Of a stretch of 64,000 nt of DNA, positions 8,982-18,381 are shown piece after piece. The DNA comes from Myroides sp. 1354 (lineage in GTDB: Bacteria; Bacteroidota; Bacteroidia; Flavobacteriales; Flavobacteriaceae), in contig NZ_JACAGN010000001.1 in the NCBI RefSeq assembly GCF_030324495.1, positions 195,838 to 259,837 on the forward strand. The letters are read 5' to 3'. Made by a program: the position numbers and the translations under genes. Numbering within the stretch: position 1 is the first letter of the stretch; each line of letters opens with the position of its first letter. The notes under the pieces were generated by a model, which saw nothing but the letters and a program-made list of their open reading frames with translations, was not told where the DNA came from and did no database searches.

Positions 8982-9908
8982 ATGAAAAGAATATATTTAG
9001 CATTAGGAGTACTGAGTTTACTTAGCGGCCTTGACGTTCAAGCCCAACAGAACCCTCAATACACCCAGTATATGTACAACATGAGTGTTGTGAATCCCGC
9101 TTATGCAGGATCTAAAGATGCGGTGTCTATGGGAGCTTTGTACCGCAAACAATGGGCGGGATTTGATGGAGCACCAGAAACAGGAACTTTTTTCATCAAC
9201 AGTCGAGTTGGTAAAAAAGTGGGTGTTGGGTTGTCTTTTATCAATGACCGCATCGGACCGGTTACAGAGAATAACATCTATGGAGATTTTTCTTATACTT
9301 TAGAGTTGGGAGGAGCACACAAATTGGCTTTGGGGATAAAAGCAGGCGCAACGTTCCATAGTGCTGATTTATTTTCAGAAGTTGGAAATGGTTATACGAT
9401 CGATCCGAATGACCCTGCTTTTGGCGAGGACAGCAAATCGACGTTATTCAATGCGGGTATTGGAGCCTACTACTATACAGATAAGTATTTTATCGGTTTA
9501 GGAGTACCAAACCTAATCAAAGAATACTATTTGAACTACGATGGGAAGAACTTTGGTCAACGCGAGATTCACATGTACTTGAATGGAGGATATGTATTTG
9601 ATTTAGATCAGGACTGGAAATTAAAACCTTCTACGATGATTAAATACGCGATGAATTCACCAGTTTCTTTTGATTTGAATGTGAACGTGATGTATTTGAA
9701 CAAGATTGAGGCAGGAGTTAGCTACCGTTTAGAAGATGCAGTAGGTGGTATGATCAACTACCGCGTTACACCCCAACTACGCGTTGGATATGCTTATGAT
9801 TACATCACTTCGGACATCAACAAAGTAGCCAAAGGTTCTCACGAGTTTATGGTATTATACGACATTTTCTTGTCTAAGAAAGTTTCTAGTTCCTCACGTT
9901 ATTTCTAA
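8982..9908 (+). CDS. PorP/SprF family T9SS outer-membrane protein, copy 1
   Basis: 308 aa with a signal peptide (MKRIYLALGVLSLLSGLDVQA). The family hallmarks are QNPQYTQYMYNMSVVNPAYAGSKD at the mature N terminus, KQWAGFDGAPET and KKVGVGLSFINDRIGP. Family members form outer-membrane beta-barrels; SprF of Flavobacterium johnsoniae is needed for secretion of the type B protein SprB. Here the gene follows a type B adhesin and precedes a PorE-like gene by 18 bp. I infer it is the dedicated secretion or anchoring partner of that adhesin. Copy 2 differs only at residue 7. Confidence 0.9.
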   Translation: MKRIYLALGVLSLLSGLDVQAQQNPQYTQYMYNMSVVNPAYAGSKDAVSMGALYRKQWAGFDGAPETGTFFINSRVGKKVGVGLSFINDRIGPVTENNIYGDFSYTLELGGAHKLALGIKAGATFHSADLFSEVGNGYTIDPNDPAFGEDSKSTLFNAGIGAYYYTDKYFIGLGVPNLIKEYYLNYDGKNFGQREIHMYLNGGYVFDLDQDWKLKPSTMIKYAMNSPVSFDLNVNVMYLNKIEAGVSYRLEDAVGGMINYRVTPQLRVGYAYDYITSDINKVAKGSHEFMVLYDIFLSKKVSSSSRYF

Positions 9909-9926
9909 TCGAATAAAAAGCAAAGA

Positions 9927-11840
9927 ATGAAAATAAGAAAGGTTTATTTAGCGCTGTTATTAAGTGGTTTTTTGGCGACTCAGAGTATGTTTGCTCAAGA
10001 GCCAGTAAAAACCCCTTTAGAGATTGCCAATGAACACTACAACCGCTACGAATTTGTCGATGCGGCTAAAGTGTATCAGAAGTTAATCCGCGGAGCTAAG
10101 ACAGATAATTATATTTATTTACAATTAGCAGATTGTTATTACAATATCTTTAATACGGTAGAAGCAGCGAAGTACTATGGGAAAGCATTGGAGAAAGATC
10201 CGAGTTTAGATTCTGAGTTGTACTATCGCTATGCTCAGATGTTAAAGGCGAGTGGACGTTATGAGTCTTCCAATGCAGCGATGCGCAAATTTGCGGAGCT
10301 GAATCCGGAGGATCAACGCGCCATTTCTTTTATGCGCGAGCCGGATTATATTCCTCGCTTACGCGCTCAAGAGGAGTTGTTTACTTTTGAAGAGTCAGGG
10401 ATCAATGACCGTCAAGGGAATGACTTTGGAGCGTTTTTAACAGTAGGAGATACGCTTTATTTTGCCTCTACGCGTAAAGGGAATAAATCAAAGAACAAAT
10501 ACGGATGGGACAACCAAGGTTACTTGGATATGTTTCAGGCGAAATACAAAAATGCAGAGGATCCTTTGTATGATGTAGAACCCGTATCGGAGTTGAACTC
10601 GAAGTATCACGATGGACCAGCGACTGTTACAGGTGATGGTCAGACGATGTACTTTGCTACGGAGAGTTTCCGCGCAGGGAAATACACGAAGAACAAAGCG
10701 AAGCTCGTAAAGTTAGGTAAGGTAAGTGTCTTCCGTGCAACGAAGAAAAAAGGGAAATGGACGGATTTTGAACCTGTACCTTTTAACGGCAGCGATTACT
10801 CGGTGAGTAACCCAAGTGTTAGCAAAGATGGTCGTGTGTTGTACTTTTCATCTGATATGCCAGGTACAATGGGAAGCACGGATATCTGGAAAGTAGACAT
10901 CGATGAAGAAGGTAACTACGGTACTCCAGTGAATATGGGAAGTCAAATCAATACCGAAGGGAGAGAATCATTTCCATTTATCTCAGAGGAAGGGAAGTTG
11001 TATTTCGCTTCAGATTCCCGCAAGGGCTTTGGAGGATTGGATGTTTATGTGGTCGACTTGGCTATTCCCCAAGCAGAGCCTAAGAATTTAGGATCTCCGA
11101 TTAATACGGCTAAAGACGATTTTGCTTTTTCATTTTATCCTGGGAAAGACATTGGATTTTTCTCTACGAACCGCATCGGACGCGATGATATTTACAAAGC
11201 GAAACCGGTTTGTAATACCGAGATGTACGTGACGGTAACACACAAAGACACCGGCAAGATCTTGACAGGCGCACGTGTAGATATTTACGACGATCGCAAG
11301 AACTTGGTCGAGACGAAGTTTACGGATCACCGCGGAATTGTGGAATACGTTGTGGATTGTGGGAAATTTTACCACTTACAAGTTGACATGGATGACTTTG
11401 AAGGCAAGTCAATAGAAGTTCCTTTGAACCGCAAAGGCGGTCGTCAATTAGTTAATGTTGGTTTAAGACCAATCGAAGTAATCGTAACGAAAGACGAGAT
11501 TATCTTAGGAGATATTTACTTTGAATTTGACCGCTTCAACATCACGCAACAAGGGGCCTTGGAGTTGGATAAGTTGGTGAAAGTGATGAAGCGCAACCCA
11601 CAGATGCGCATCAAAGTTGGTTCACATACGGATAACCGCGGAAGTGCAACCTACAACCAGAAGTTATCGGAGAATCGCGCAAAAACAACGGTACAATACG
11701 TATTGTCCAAAGGCATTGAGGCGTATCGTTTAGAATCTCAAGGTTATGGACCAAGTATGCCGAAGATTGATTGTAAAGCAAACTGTACAGAAGAAGAGCA
11801 CGCCATCAACAGACGCAGTGAGTTTGTTATCTTGAAATAA
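9927..11840 (+). CDS. PorE-like OmpA-family protein (TPR, PD40, CRD, OmpA), copy 1
   Basis: 637 aa. After a signal peptide (MKIRKVYLALLLSGFLATQSMFA) come TPR-like helices (about 30-130), PD40/WD40-type blades (about 170-425: LYFASTRKG, LYFSSDMPG, LYFASDSRKGFGGLD, FFSTNRIGRDD), a carboxypeptidase-regulatory-like domain (about 430-505) and an OmpA peptidoglycan-binding domain (about 525-637: FEFDRFNIT, GSHTDNRGS, INRRSEF). This matches PorE of Porphyromonas gingivalis, which ties outer-membrane T9SS parts to peptidoglycan. It lies 18 bp after the PorP-like gene and is probably co-transcribed with it. Copy 2 encodes an identical protein. Confidence 0.88.
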   Translation: MKIRKVYLALLLSGFLATQSMFAQEPVKTPLEIANEHYNRYEFVDAAKVYQKLIRGAKTDNYIYLQLADCYYNIFNTVEAAKYYGKALEKDPSLDSELYYRYAQMLKASGRYESSNAAMRKFAELNPEDQRAISFMREPDYIPRLRAQEELFTFEESGINDRQGNDFGAFLTVGDTLYFASTRKGNKSKNKYGWDNQGYLDMFQAKYKNAEDPLYDVEPVSELNSKYHDGPATVTGDGQTMYFATESFRAGKYTKNKAKLVKLGKVSVFRATKKKGKWTDFEPVPFNGSDYSVSNPSVSKDGRVLYFSSDMPGTMGSTDIWKVDIDEEGNYGTPVNMGSQINTEGRESFPFISEEGKLYFASDSRKGFGGLDVYVVDLAIPQAEPKNLGSPINTAKDDFAFSFYPGKDIGFFSTNRIGRDDIYKAKPVCNTEMYVTVTHKDTGKILTGARVDIYDDRKNLVETKFTDHRGIVEYVVDCGKFYHLQVDMDDFEGKSIEVPLNRKGGRQLVNVGLRPIEVIVTKDEIILGDIYFEFDRFNITQQGALELDKLVKVMKRNPQMRIKVGSHTDNRGSATYNQKLSENRAKTTVQYVLSKGIEAYRLESQGYGPSMPKIDCKANCTEEEHAINRRSEFVILK

Positions 11841-11877
11841 TAGAAGTTTTAAGTATTAAGTTAGTATATTTTAAGAA

Positions 11878-11911
11878 GTCCTTACCATTTTACATGGTAG
11901 GGGCTTTTTTT
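11878..11911 (+). terminator. Terminator of module 1
   Basis: An 11-bp stem (GTCCTTACCAT / ATGGTAGGGGC, with G-U pairs) is followed by a T7 run. The rest of 11841-12199 holds no gene I can see, only the promoter of the second adhesin near its end. Confidence 0.8.
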
Positions 11912-12135
11912 ATTTGAATAAGAGAGTAGGGAAAAATGTTAAATGATTGAAATTCTGAGAACTTGTTTGAATTTGTGAAAAAAACTATATTTTAATTATT
12001 TTAGGGCTTATGTTTTATGATGATAGTTTTTTAACTTAAAAAAAAGAATATTGTGTCTCGTTTTATTTATTAATACGCTTGATTGCTAATAAAAATCCTT
12101 TATTGGTAAGGGTTTGAGGAGTCTGGAAAATCTTG

Positions 12136-12171
12136 TTTTGTTAATCTTTGTATAAAAAAATTCTATATTTG
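12136..12171 (+). promoter_or_regulatory. Promoter of the second adhesin module
   Basis: TTTTG (12136-12140), a 23-nt spacer and TATATTTG (12164-12171) stand 28 nt before the ATG. The block is clearly homologous to the promoter at 3450-3485, while the DNA further upstream is not obviously similar. The two modules are therefore probably expressed under the same control. Confidence 0.6.
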
Positions 12172-12199
12172 ACGTTAACTAACTTAAAACTTAAAACGT

Positions 12200-15100
12200 A
12201 TGAACAAAATTGCAGTGCTTTTCTGCTTCTTGCTGAGCGTATTTTTCACGTATGGGCAAGAGGTAGAAGTCGGCACAGGTACGGCTACTATGAGGCAGCC
12301 ATTGAGCAGCTATCATGGCTATTCACGTTCTGCAGCACTTTATACATCTGCTGAGATTAACCAAGTAGGTTTTATCAATAAACTTGCATGGGATATTGGT
12401 GCTATTAAAGGAGAAAGACCTGTTAAAATCTACCTAAAAGAAGTAGAGTCCACAGCGTTAGTTGCTGGAAATTGGAGTTCTTTTATTCAAGGAGCAGCAG
12501 TTGTTTATGAGGGAAGGTTTACGCCTACCAGTGTTGGATTCAACACCATAGATTTGCATAATTCTTTTAACTATACAGGAGGTAATAAAAATCTATTAGT
12601 ATTAGTTGAAACAAATTTTGGCGGTAACGGTAATGGTGATGGAATCAATGGTTTAGTTATTAAATCATCTGCAGCTACAAATATGCATTTTGAGGCCGGT
12701 GCGGATAATACTGCACCTACAATTAATCTTTCAGCAACAACAAATCGTCCTAATTTAAAGTTGACGTTTGGTCCTGAAATTACGTGTAAAATTCCAACAG
12801 CTATAACTATTACAGCGAATGAGGGTAATGCTTTTACCGTGAGTTGGACGGCTGCAGCCGGGGTAACAAACTATGATTTATATCTTGGAACAACGGCAGA
12901 AGCACCTGCGGCAGATGCTACGTTAGTCTCTGTTACTGGGACTTCACATCGATTTGAAGGGGTTACTCCTTTGACAACTTATTATGTATGGATGCGTTCA
13001 CATTGTTCTGATACAGATCAAAGTTTTTGGGTTCAATTGCCAATTCGAACCAATCAAATAGCAGCCACTCTACCTTATATGGATGATTTTGAAGGAGCTG
13101 ATAACTGGGATAAGAAAAGTAACATTGTTAATAAATGGGTTATTGGAACGGCTGTGAATAATGGCGGAACGAAAGCCTTATATATTTCTGAAGATGGTGG
13201 TGCGAATTATACCTATAATGTTAATGGTACTGGTGTTGCTCATGCATATCGCGATTTAGTTATACCTACTGGGACAACAGAAATTGCGGTTAACTTTGAT
13301 TGGCGTTGTGTTGGAGAAGGTGGAACATGGGATTACTTTAGAGTATGGGCCGTTCCCGCTTCTTTCGAGCCGACAACAGGAGTTCAAATCACAGCAGCAG
13401 CAGATAGAATTCGATTGGGCCGATCAGAATATAATGCAAATACACAATTTCTGAGAGAGCAATTAGTGGTAAATGCTACTGCTTTTGCTGGTCAAAACAT
13501 GCGTTTGGTATTTGAATGGAGACAAGATACGAGTGGTGGTACTCAACCTCCAGGGGCTATTGATAATTTAGAAGTTTCTGTTATTACTTGTTCTGCTCCA
13601 ACTGCTTTGCAGTTGAATGCAATTACATCAACTACGGCTACAGTAGCATGGACAGCGGCAACTGGACAAACACAGTATGAGGTATATTATACAACAACAG
13701 CTGTGAATCCTGGGGCAACAGTTACAGGATCTGTCATTACAACTGACAATCCCTACACAATCATAGGTTTAGCACCGAATACACAATATTATGTTTGGGT
13801 GAGAACCGTTTGTAGTCCTACAGATAAGAGTTTCTGGGTGCAATTGCCAATTTTTACAGGGCAAGTTCCAGGTACTTTACCGTATAATGACGGTTTTGAA
13901 GGACAAGATAATTGGAATAAAGGAAGTAACTCAATTAATAAGTGGGTGGTAGGAACTGCTGCACAAAATGGTGGAGCAAAATCTTTGTATATTTCAAAAG
14001 ATAATGGAACAACAAATACATATGATGTTAGTGTGTCAACTGTAGCGCATGCGTATCGTGATCTTACAATTCCTGCGGGAACAACAGATATTAGCATTGC
14101 TTTTGATTGGCGTTGTGTTGGTGAAGGAACGACGAATGATTATTTTAGAGTTTGGTTGGTTCCTACTACGTTTGTACCAACTGCTGGGACTCAAATCACA
14201 GCCGTAGCAAATCGAATCAAATTAGGTGCTGAATATAATGCAAATGATACGTTTAGAAGAACACAAATGATTCAAAATGCAGGAGTATTCGCTGGAGAAA
14301 CTATGCGTTTGGTATTTGAATGGCGTCAAGATAGCAGTGTAGGTACTCAACCACCAGCAGCTATTGATAATGTTGAAGTAAGAGCGGTGACGTGTTATCC
14401 TCCAACAGATGTTAGAACAACTACTGCAACAGGAACTTCCATTACATTGGCATGGACTCCTGTGGCGGGACAAACACAGTATGAAGTGTATTATGCAACT
14501 ACAGCAACAACTCCAGGTGAAACAGTTACTGGATCTGTAGTTACAACAGATAATCCGTATACAATTACTGGTTTAAATCCAAATACACAATATTATATTT
14601 GGGTTAGAACGGTTTGTAGTGCAACAGATAAAAGTTTCTGGGTACATTTACCTGCAATGACAGGTCAAATTCCTGCAGAAATGCCATATGAAGAAGATTT
14701 CGAAGGGGATAATAATTGGACGTTAATTAGTAACTCTATTAATAAATGGGTGGTTGGAACTGCTGTAAATAATGGCGGAACTCATTCGCTTTATGTGTCA
14801 AAAGATAATGGAGTAACAAATAGTTATAATAATGGAATAGTTACTGTTACGCACGCTTATAGAGATGTTATTGTACCTGCTGGAGTTAGTGCAGGAAGTC
14901 TTAGCTTTGATTGGCGTGCAAGTGGAGAATCTACCTTTGATTACTTGAGAGTATGGGTTGTATCTAATACTTTCAATCCTACAGTAGGACAACAAATAAC
15001 TGCTGGAGTAAACCGTATTCAAATCGGTGAAAATTACAACAGACAAGAGACTTTTTCAAATGTTACTGAAGCAGTTGATTTACGAGCTTTTGCCGGTTCA

Positions 15101-17365
15101 ACATTGCGCCTTGTTTTTGAATGGAGAAATGATGGTAGTGGTGGTACTGACCCTGCTGCTGCGGTTGATAATATTAACCTGCAAGTAGAAACATGCCCGC
15201 CAGTTACTGGATTAACAGCATGTGCGGCAAGTGAACACATCAATTTCGGATGGGATTCTCAACAAGGAATGACAGAGTGGGAAATTGCACTTGAAACAAC
15301 GGATTTAGCAAACCCTGATCCTGCGAATATTTTGAGAGTTACTCAACCTGAATATACAGCTAATGGATTAACAGTAAATGAAACATATTATTTTTATGTA
15401 CGCAATGTTTGTGAAGATGGTAAATTTAGTATGTGGAGAAAAATTGTAGTACGTACAAATAGTACTAGTATTTTAGATTCAAATCCATTTTGTGCAGGAC
15501 CTGGAGGTATTATCTTCCCGAATAACAATAGAGATAATACTCCTGTAGAATTTCCTTTAGGAGACGGGCTTAGAATTGCGTGTTTAGGTTCAGTTCCATA
15601 TCCTGTTTGGTATTTCTTGAAAATAGATACTGATGGAGATTTGGTATTTGATATTATACAAAGTACTTCTTTTGATGCGAATGGAGAAGCAAATGGAGAT
15701 GTATTAGATGTTGACTTTGTAGCTTTTGGACCGTTTGATAATTTAGATGAAGCTTGTGCAGAATCAGTTTTAGGACCATGTCCTGCAGGTGTCAATTGTC
15801 CTAATAATACATCGACTACAAGTAATTATCCTGTTGGAAATATTGTTGATTGTAGTTATGATGGTAGAAATATTGAAACCATGACTATTAATGGTGCTCG
15901 TAGAGGTCAAATTTATGCTGTTCTAATTACTAACTTCGGAAGAAGACCTGGATTTATTAAATTAGCACAACGAAATGTTGGTGATCCTGATGCAGGTACG
16001 ACAGATTGTAAATTCTTATGTGAAGTAGATTTAGGAGAAGATCAATATTTATGTTCAGGAAGTTCGTATGAAATTAAAGCTAAAATTTCTGCAGCTGGAT
16101 CAACAGAAGATATGACTTATACTTGGTTTAAAGATGGAGAAATGCTTGATCCCGCTTTATTTAATACCAATAAATTAGTAGTTACAGAGTCTGGTACTTA
16201 CCGTGTACGTGTTGAAAAAGATCTTTGTGAAGAAAATCCTGAAGATGAAGTAGTAATCACAATTTATGATCCAATTCGACTTACATTGCCGAAAAAGATT
16301 GAACTATGTGATATCGAAAATGTAGGTTATGCCATGTTTGAGGTGAAATCAATAGTAGAAGAAGCTATTGCTAGTCATTCAGAAGCACAAACGATTAAGC
16401 ATAAATATTACCATACGTTGGCAGATTTTAATGCAAAAACCAATGCTTTTGAAATGGATGATTTATATCAATCTGCTGGAAATGAATCTATATTCGTTGA
16501 AGTTTATCGCGAGAAAAATGAAGAATGTAGGGGATATTTTGAAATTGCATTGAGCATTAAACCAACAGCTTACTTTAATGCAGAGTTCTCATATGATGGA
16601 CCAATCTGTATTAATAATATTGAGGAATTGCCAATTACACCAGGTGCTGAATTTACTTTAGGAGGTTACTTTACTTATAAGACGATTAGTCATACAAATC
16701 CAAAAGATCCTAGTAAAGAACCTAAAGGAGGACTATCGCTGAATAGAGAAACAGGTGCTATTAATGTAGCGGCAAGTATTGCAGGAGTATATGAAGTAGA
16801 GTATTTCTATGGAGTGCCAAGTAATATGTGTGGAGAGCCTGTAAGTCATAAAGTGACAATTACTATCTTTGATCGTTTCGAAATTGCATTAGATGGAGAT
16901 TGCTATGATGGTAAATACTACTTGAGAGTTATTGATGTGCTTGGTAATATTAAGAACGATCAAGCGAAGTTTACTTGGACTGGTCCTGCTGGATTTACTG
17001 CCGATACGCAAGAAATTGTGGTAAGTGAACAAGGAGATTACAGCGTTGTTATTGAGACAATTGATGGATGTTATGAAGAGCAAACAATAAGCTTAAAATC
17101 AGACGAGATTGATTGTTTAATCACAAGAGGTATTTCACCAAATGGCGATGGTAAAAACGATTATTTCGATCTTTCAAATTATAAAGTGAAGAGTTTCAAA
17201 GTATTTAATCGTAATGGAGGAGAAGTTTATGCTCATGGGTTAGGATATACTGTAGAATGGGCTGGTCAAGATAAATCTGGTAATAAACTACCATCAGGAA
17301 CGTATTTCTACGTGATTGAAACGGTGCAGAAAACAATTACAGGTTGGGTACAAATTAATTATTAA
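12200..17365 (+). CDS. Giant T9SS type B (CHU_C) adhesin-like surface protein 2
   Basis: 1721 aa, a paralog of the protein at 3513. It has a signal peptide (MNKIAVLFCFLLSVFFTYG), the same N-terminal domain (PLSSYHGYSRSAALYT, INKLAWDIG) and three choice-of-anchor-J/fn3 repeats starting near residues 294, 564 and 832 (SFDWR, MRLVFEW). The central region then differs completely (FCAGPGGIIFPNNN, DFVAFGPFDNLDEAC, resembling domains seen in large Bacteroidota adhesins). Ig-like modules (DLGEDQYLCSGSSYE) and a CHU_C type B sorting domain (about 1638-1721, SPNGDGKNDYFD) follow. The two paralogs thus share their ends but differ in the middle, as expected if they bind different targets. Its own PorP/PorE copies follow. 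Confidence 0.85.
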   Translation: MNKIAVLFCFLLSVFFTYGQEVEVGTGTATMRQPLSSYHGYSRSAALYTSAEINQVGFINKLAWDIGAIKGERPVKIYLKEVESTALVAGNWSSFIQGAAVVYEGRFTPTSVGFNTIDLHNSFNYTGGNKNLLVLVETNFGGNGNGDGINGLVIKSSAATNMHFEAGADNTAPTINLSATTNRPNLKLTFGPEITCKIPTAITITANEGNAFTVSWTAAAGVTNYDLYLGTTAEAPAADATLVSVTGTSHRFEGVTPLTTYYVWMRSHCSDTDQSFWVQLPIRTNQIAATLPYMDDFEGADNWDKKSNIVNKWVIGTAVNNGGTKALYISEDGGANYTYNVNGTGVAHAYRDLVIPTGTTEIAVNFDWRCVGEGGTWDYFRVWAVPASFEPTTGVQITAAADRIRLGRSEYNANTQFLREQLVVNATAFAGQNMRLVFEWRQDTSGGTQPPGAIDNLEVSVITCSAPTALQLNAITSTTATVAWTAATGQTQYEVYYTTTAVNPGATVTGSVITTDNPYTIIGLAPNTQYYVWVRTVCSPTDKSFWVQLPIFTGQVPGTLPYNDGFEGQDNWNKGSNSINKWVVGTAAQNGGAKSLYISKDNGTTNTYDVSVSTVAHAYRDLTIPAGTTDISIAFDWRCVGEGTTNDYFRVWLVPTTFVPTAGTQITAVANRIKLGAEYNANDTFRRTQMIQNAGVFAGETMRLVFEWRQDSSVGTQPPAAIDNVEVRAVTCYPPTDVRTTTATGTSITLAWTPVAGQTQYEVYYATTATTPGETVTGSVVTTDNPYTITGLNPNTQYYIWVRTVCSATDKSFWVHLPAMTGQIPAEMPYEEDFEGDNNWTLISNSINKWVVGTAVNNGGTHSLYVSKDNGVTNSYNNGIVTVTHAYRDVIVPAGVSAGSLSFDWRASGESTFDYLRVWVVSNTFNPTVGQQITAGVNRIQIGENYNRQETFSNVTEAVDLRAFAGSTLRLVFEWRNDGSGGTDPAAAVDNINLQVETCPPVTGLTACAASEHINFGWDSQQGMTEWEIALETTDLANPDPANILRVTQPEYTANGLTVNETYYFYVRNVCEDGKFSMWRKIVVRTNSTSILDSNPFCAGPGGIIFPNNNRDNTPVEFPLGDGLRIACLGSVPYPVWYFLKIDTDGDLVFDIIQSTSFDANGEANGDVLDVDFVAFGPFDNLDEACAESVLGPCPAGVNCPNNTSTTSNYPVGNIVDCSYDGRNIETMTINGARRGQIYAVLITNFGRRPGFIKLAQRNVGDPDAGTTDCKFLCEVDLGEDQYLCSGSSYEIKAKISAAGSTEDMTYTWFKDGEMLDPALFNTNKLVVTESGTYRVRVEKDLCEENPEDEVVITIYDPIRLTLPKKIELCDIENVGYAMFEVKSIVEEAIASHSEAQTIKHKYYHTLADFNAKTNAFEMDDLYQSAGNESIFVEVYREKNEECRGYFEIALSIKPTAYFNAEFSYDGPICINNIEELPITPGAEFTLGGYFTYKTISHTNPKDPSKEPKGGLSLNRETGAINVAASIAGVYEVEYFYGVPSNMCGEPVSHKVTITIFDRFEIALDGDCYDGKYYLRVIDVLGNIKNDQAKFTWTGPAGFTADTQEIVVSEQGDYSVVIETIDGCYEEQTISLKSDEIDCLITRGISPNGDGKNDYFDLSNYKVKSFKVFNRNGGEVYAHGLGYTVEWAGQDKSGNKLPSGTYFYVIETVQKTITGWVQINY

Positions 17366-17372
17366 TACAAAC

Positions 17373-17411
17373 AAACAACTGTGTGTGATCTTTCACGCAC
17401 AGTTGTTTTAC
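17373..17411 (+). terminator. Intercistronic hairpin between adhesin 2 and porP-like gene
   Basis: A 16-bp stem (AAACAACTGTGTGTGA / TCACGCACAGTTGTTT, one G-U pair) with a TCTT loop and a short T-run. It is the counterpart of 8932-8963 with a longer stem, and the compensated changes suggest the structure is maintained. Confidence 0.6.
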
Positions 17412-17436
17412 TACTATTTATAAAATTAAACCGTAT

Positions 17437-18363
17437 ATGAAAAGAATATATTTAACATTAGGAGTACTGAGTTTACTTAGCGGCCTTGACGTTCAAGCCC
17501 AACAGAACCCTCAATACACCCAGTATATGTACAACATGAGTGTTGTGAATCCCGCTTATGCAGGATCTAAAGATGCGGTGTCTATGGGAGCTTTGTACCG
17601 CAAACAATGGGCGGGATTTGATGGAGCACCAGAAACAGGAACTTTTTTCATCAACAGTCGAGTTGGTAAAAAAGTGGGTGTTGGGTTGTCTTTTATCAAT
17701 GACCGCATCGGACCGGTTACAGAGAATAACATCTATGGAGATTTTTCTTATACTTTAGAGTTGGGAGGAGCACACAAATTGGCTTTGGGGATAAAAGCAG
17801 GCGCAACGTTCCATAGTGCTGATTTATTTTCAGAAGTTGGAAATGGTTATACGATCGATCCGAATGACCCTGCTTTTGGCGAGGACAGCAAATCGACGTT
17901 ATTCAATGCGGGTATTGGAGCCTACTACTATACAGATAAGTATTTTATCGGTTTAGGAGTACCAAACCTAATCAAAGAATACTATTTGAACTACGATGGG
18001 AAGAACTTTGGTCAACGCGAGATTCACATGTACTTGAATGGAGGATATGTATTTGATTTAGATCAGGACTGGAAATTAAAACCTTCTACGATGATTAAAT
18101 ACGCGATGAATTCACCAGTTTCTTTTGATTTGAATGTGAACGTGATGTATTTGAACAAGATTGAGGCAGGAGTTAGCTACCGTTTAGAAGATGCAGTAGG
18201 TGGTATGATCAACTACCGCGTTACACCCCAACTACGCGTTGGATATGCTTATGATTACATCACTTCGGACATCAACAAAGTAGCCAAAGGTTCTCACGAG
18301 TTTATGGTATTATACGACATTTTCTTGTCTAAGAAAGTTTCTAGTTCCTCACGTTATTTCTAA
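17437..18363 (+). CDS. PorP/SprF family T9SS outer-membrane protein, copy 2
   Basis: 308 aa, identical to the protein at 8982 except Thr for Ala at residue 7, inside the signal peptide (MKRIYLTLGVLSLL). The mature protein is therefore the same, so both adhesins are served by the same barrel even though they have diverged. It is followed after 18 bp by the second PorE-like gene. Role as in copy 1: outer-membrane partner for a type B T9SS substrate (inference from family and position). Confidence 0.9.
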   Translation: MKRIYLTLGVLSLLSGLDVQAQQNPQYTQYMYNMSVVNPAYAGSKDAVSMGALYRKQWAGFDGAPETGTFFINSRVGKKVGVGLSFINDRIGPVTENNIYGDFSYTLELGGAHKLALGIKAGATFHSADLFSEVGNGYTIDPNDPAFGEDSKSTLFNAGIGAYYYTDKYFIGLGVPNLIKEYYLNYDGKNFGQREIHMYLNGGYVFDLDQDWKLKPSTMIKYAMNSPVSFDLNVNVMYLNKIEAGVSYRLEDAVGGMINYRVTPQLRVGYAYDYITSDINKVAKGSHEFMVLYDIFLSKKVSSSSRYF

Positions 18364-18381
18364 TCGAATAAAAAGCAAAGA

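Larger units (their letters stand above)
8977..11841 (+). repeat. Direct repeat copy 1 (porP-like + porE-like block)
   Basis: This 2865-bp block recurs at 17432-20296, offset by exactly 8455 bp without indels. The encoded proteins are identical except for residue 7 of the PorP-like protein (Ala here, Thr in copy 2; G at 9000 versus A at 17455). Homology falls off sharply on both sides. The DNA stretches I compared side by side were identical, but I did not compare every base. Confidence 0.95.

Noticed and set aside
11130..11375. Antisense open frame inside the porE-like gene (also at 19585-19830)
   Set aside because: It appears twice only because the repeat is duplicated; composition is that of an antisense shadow.
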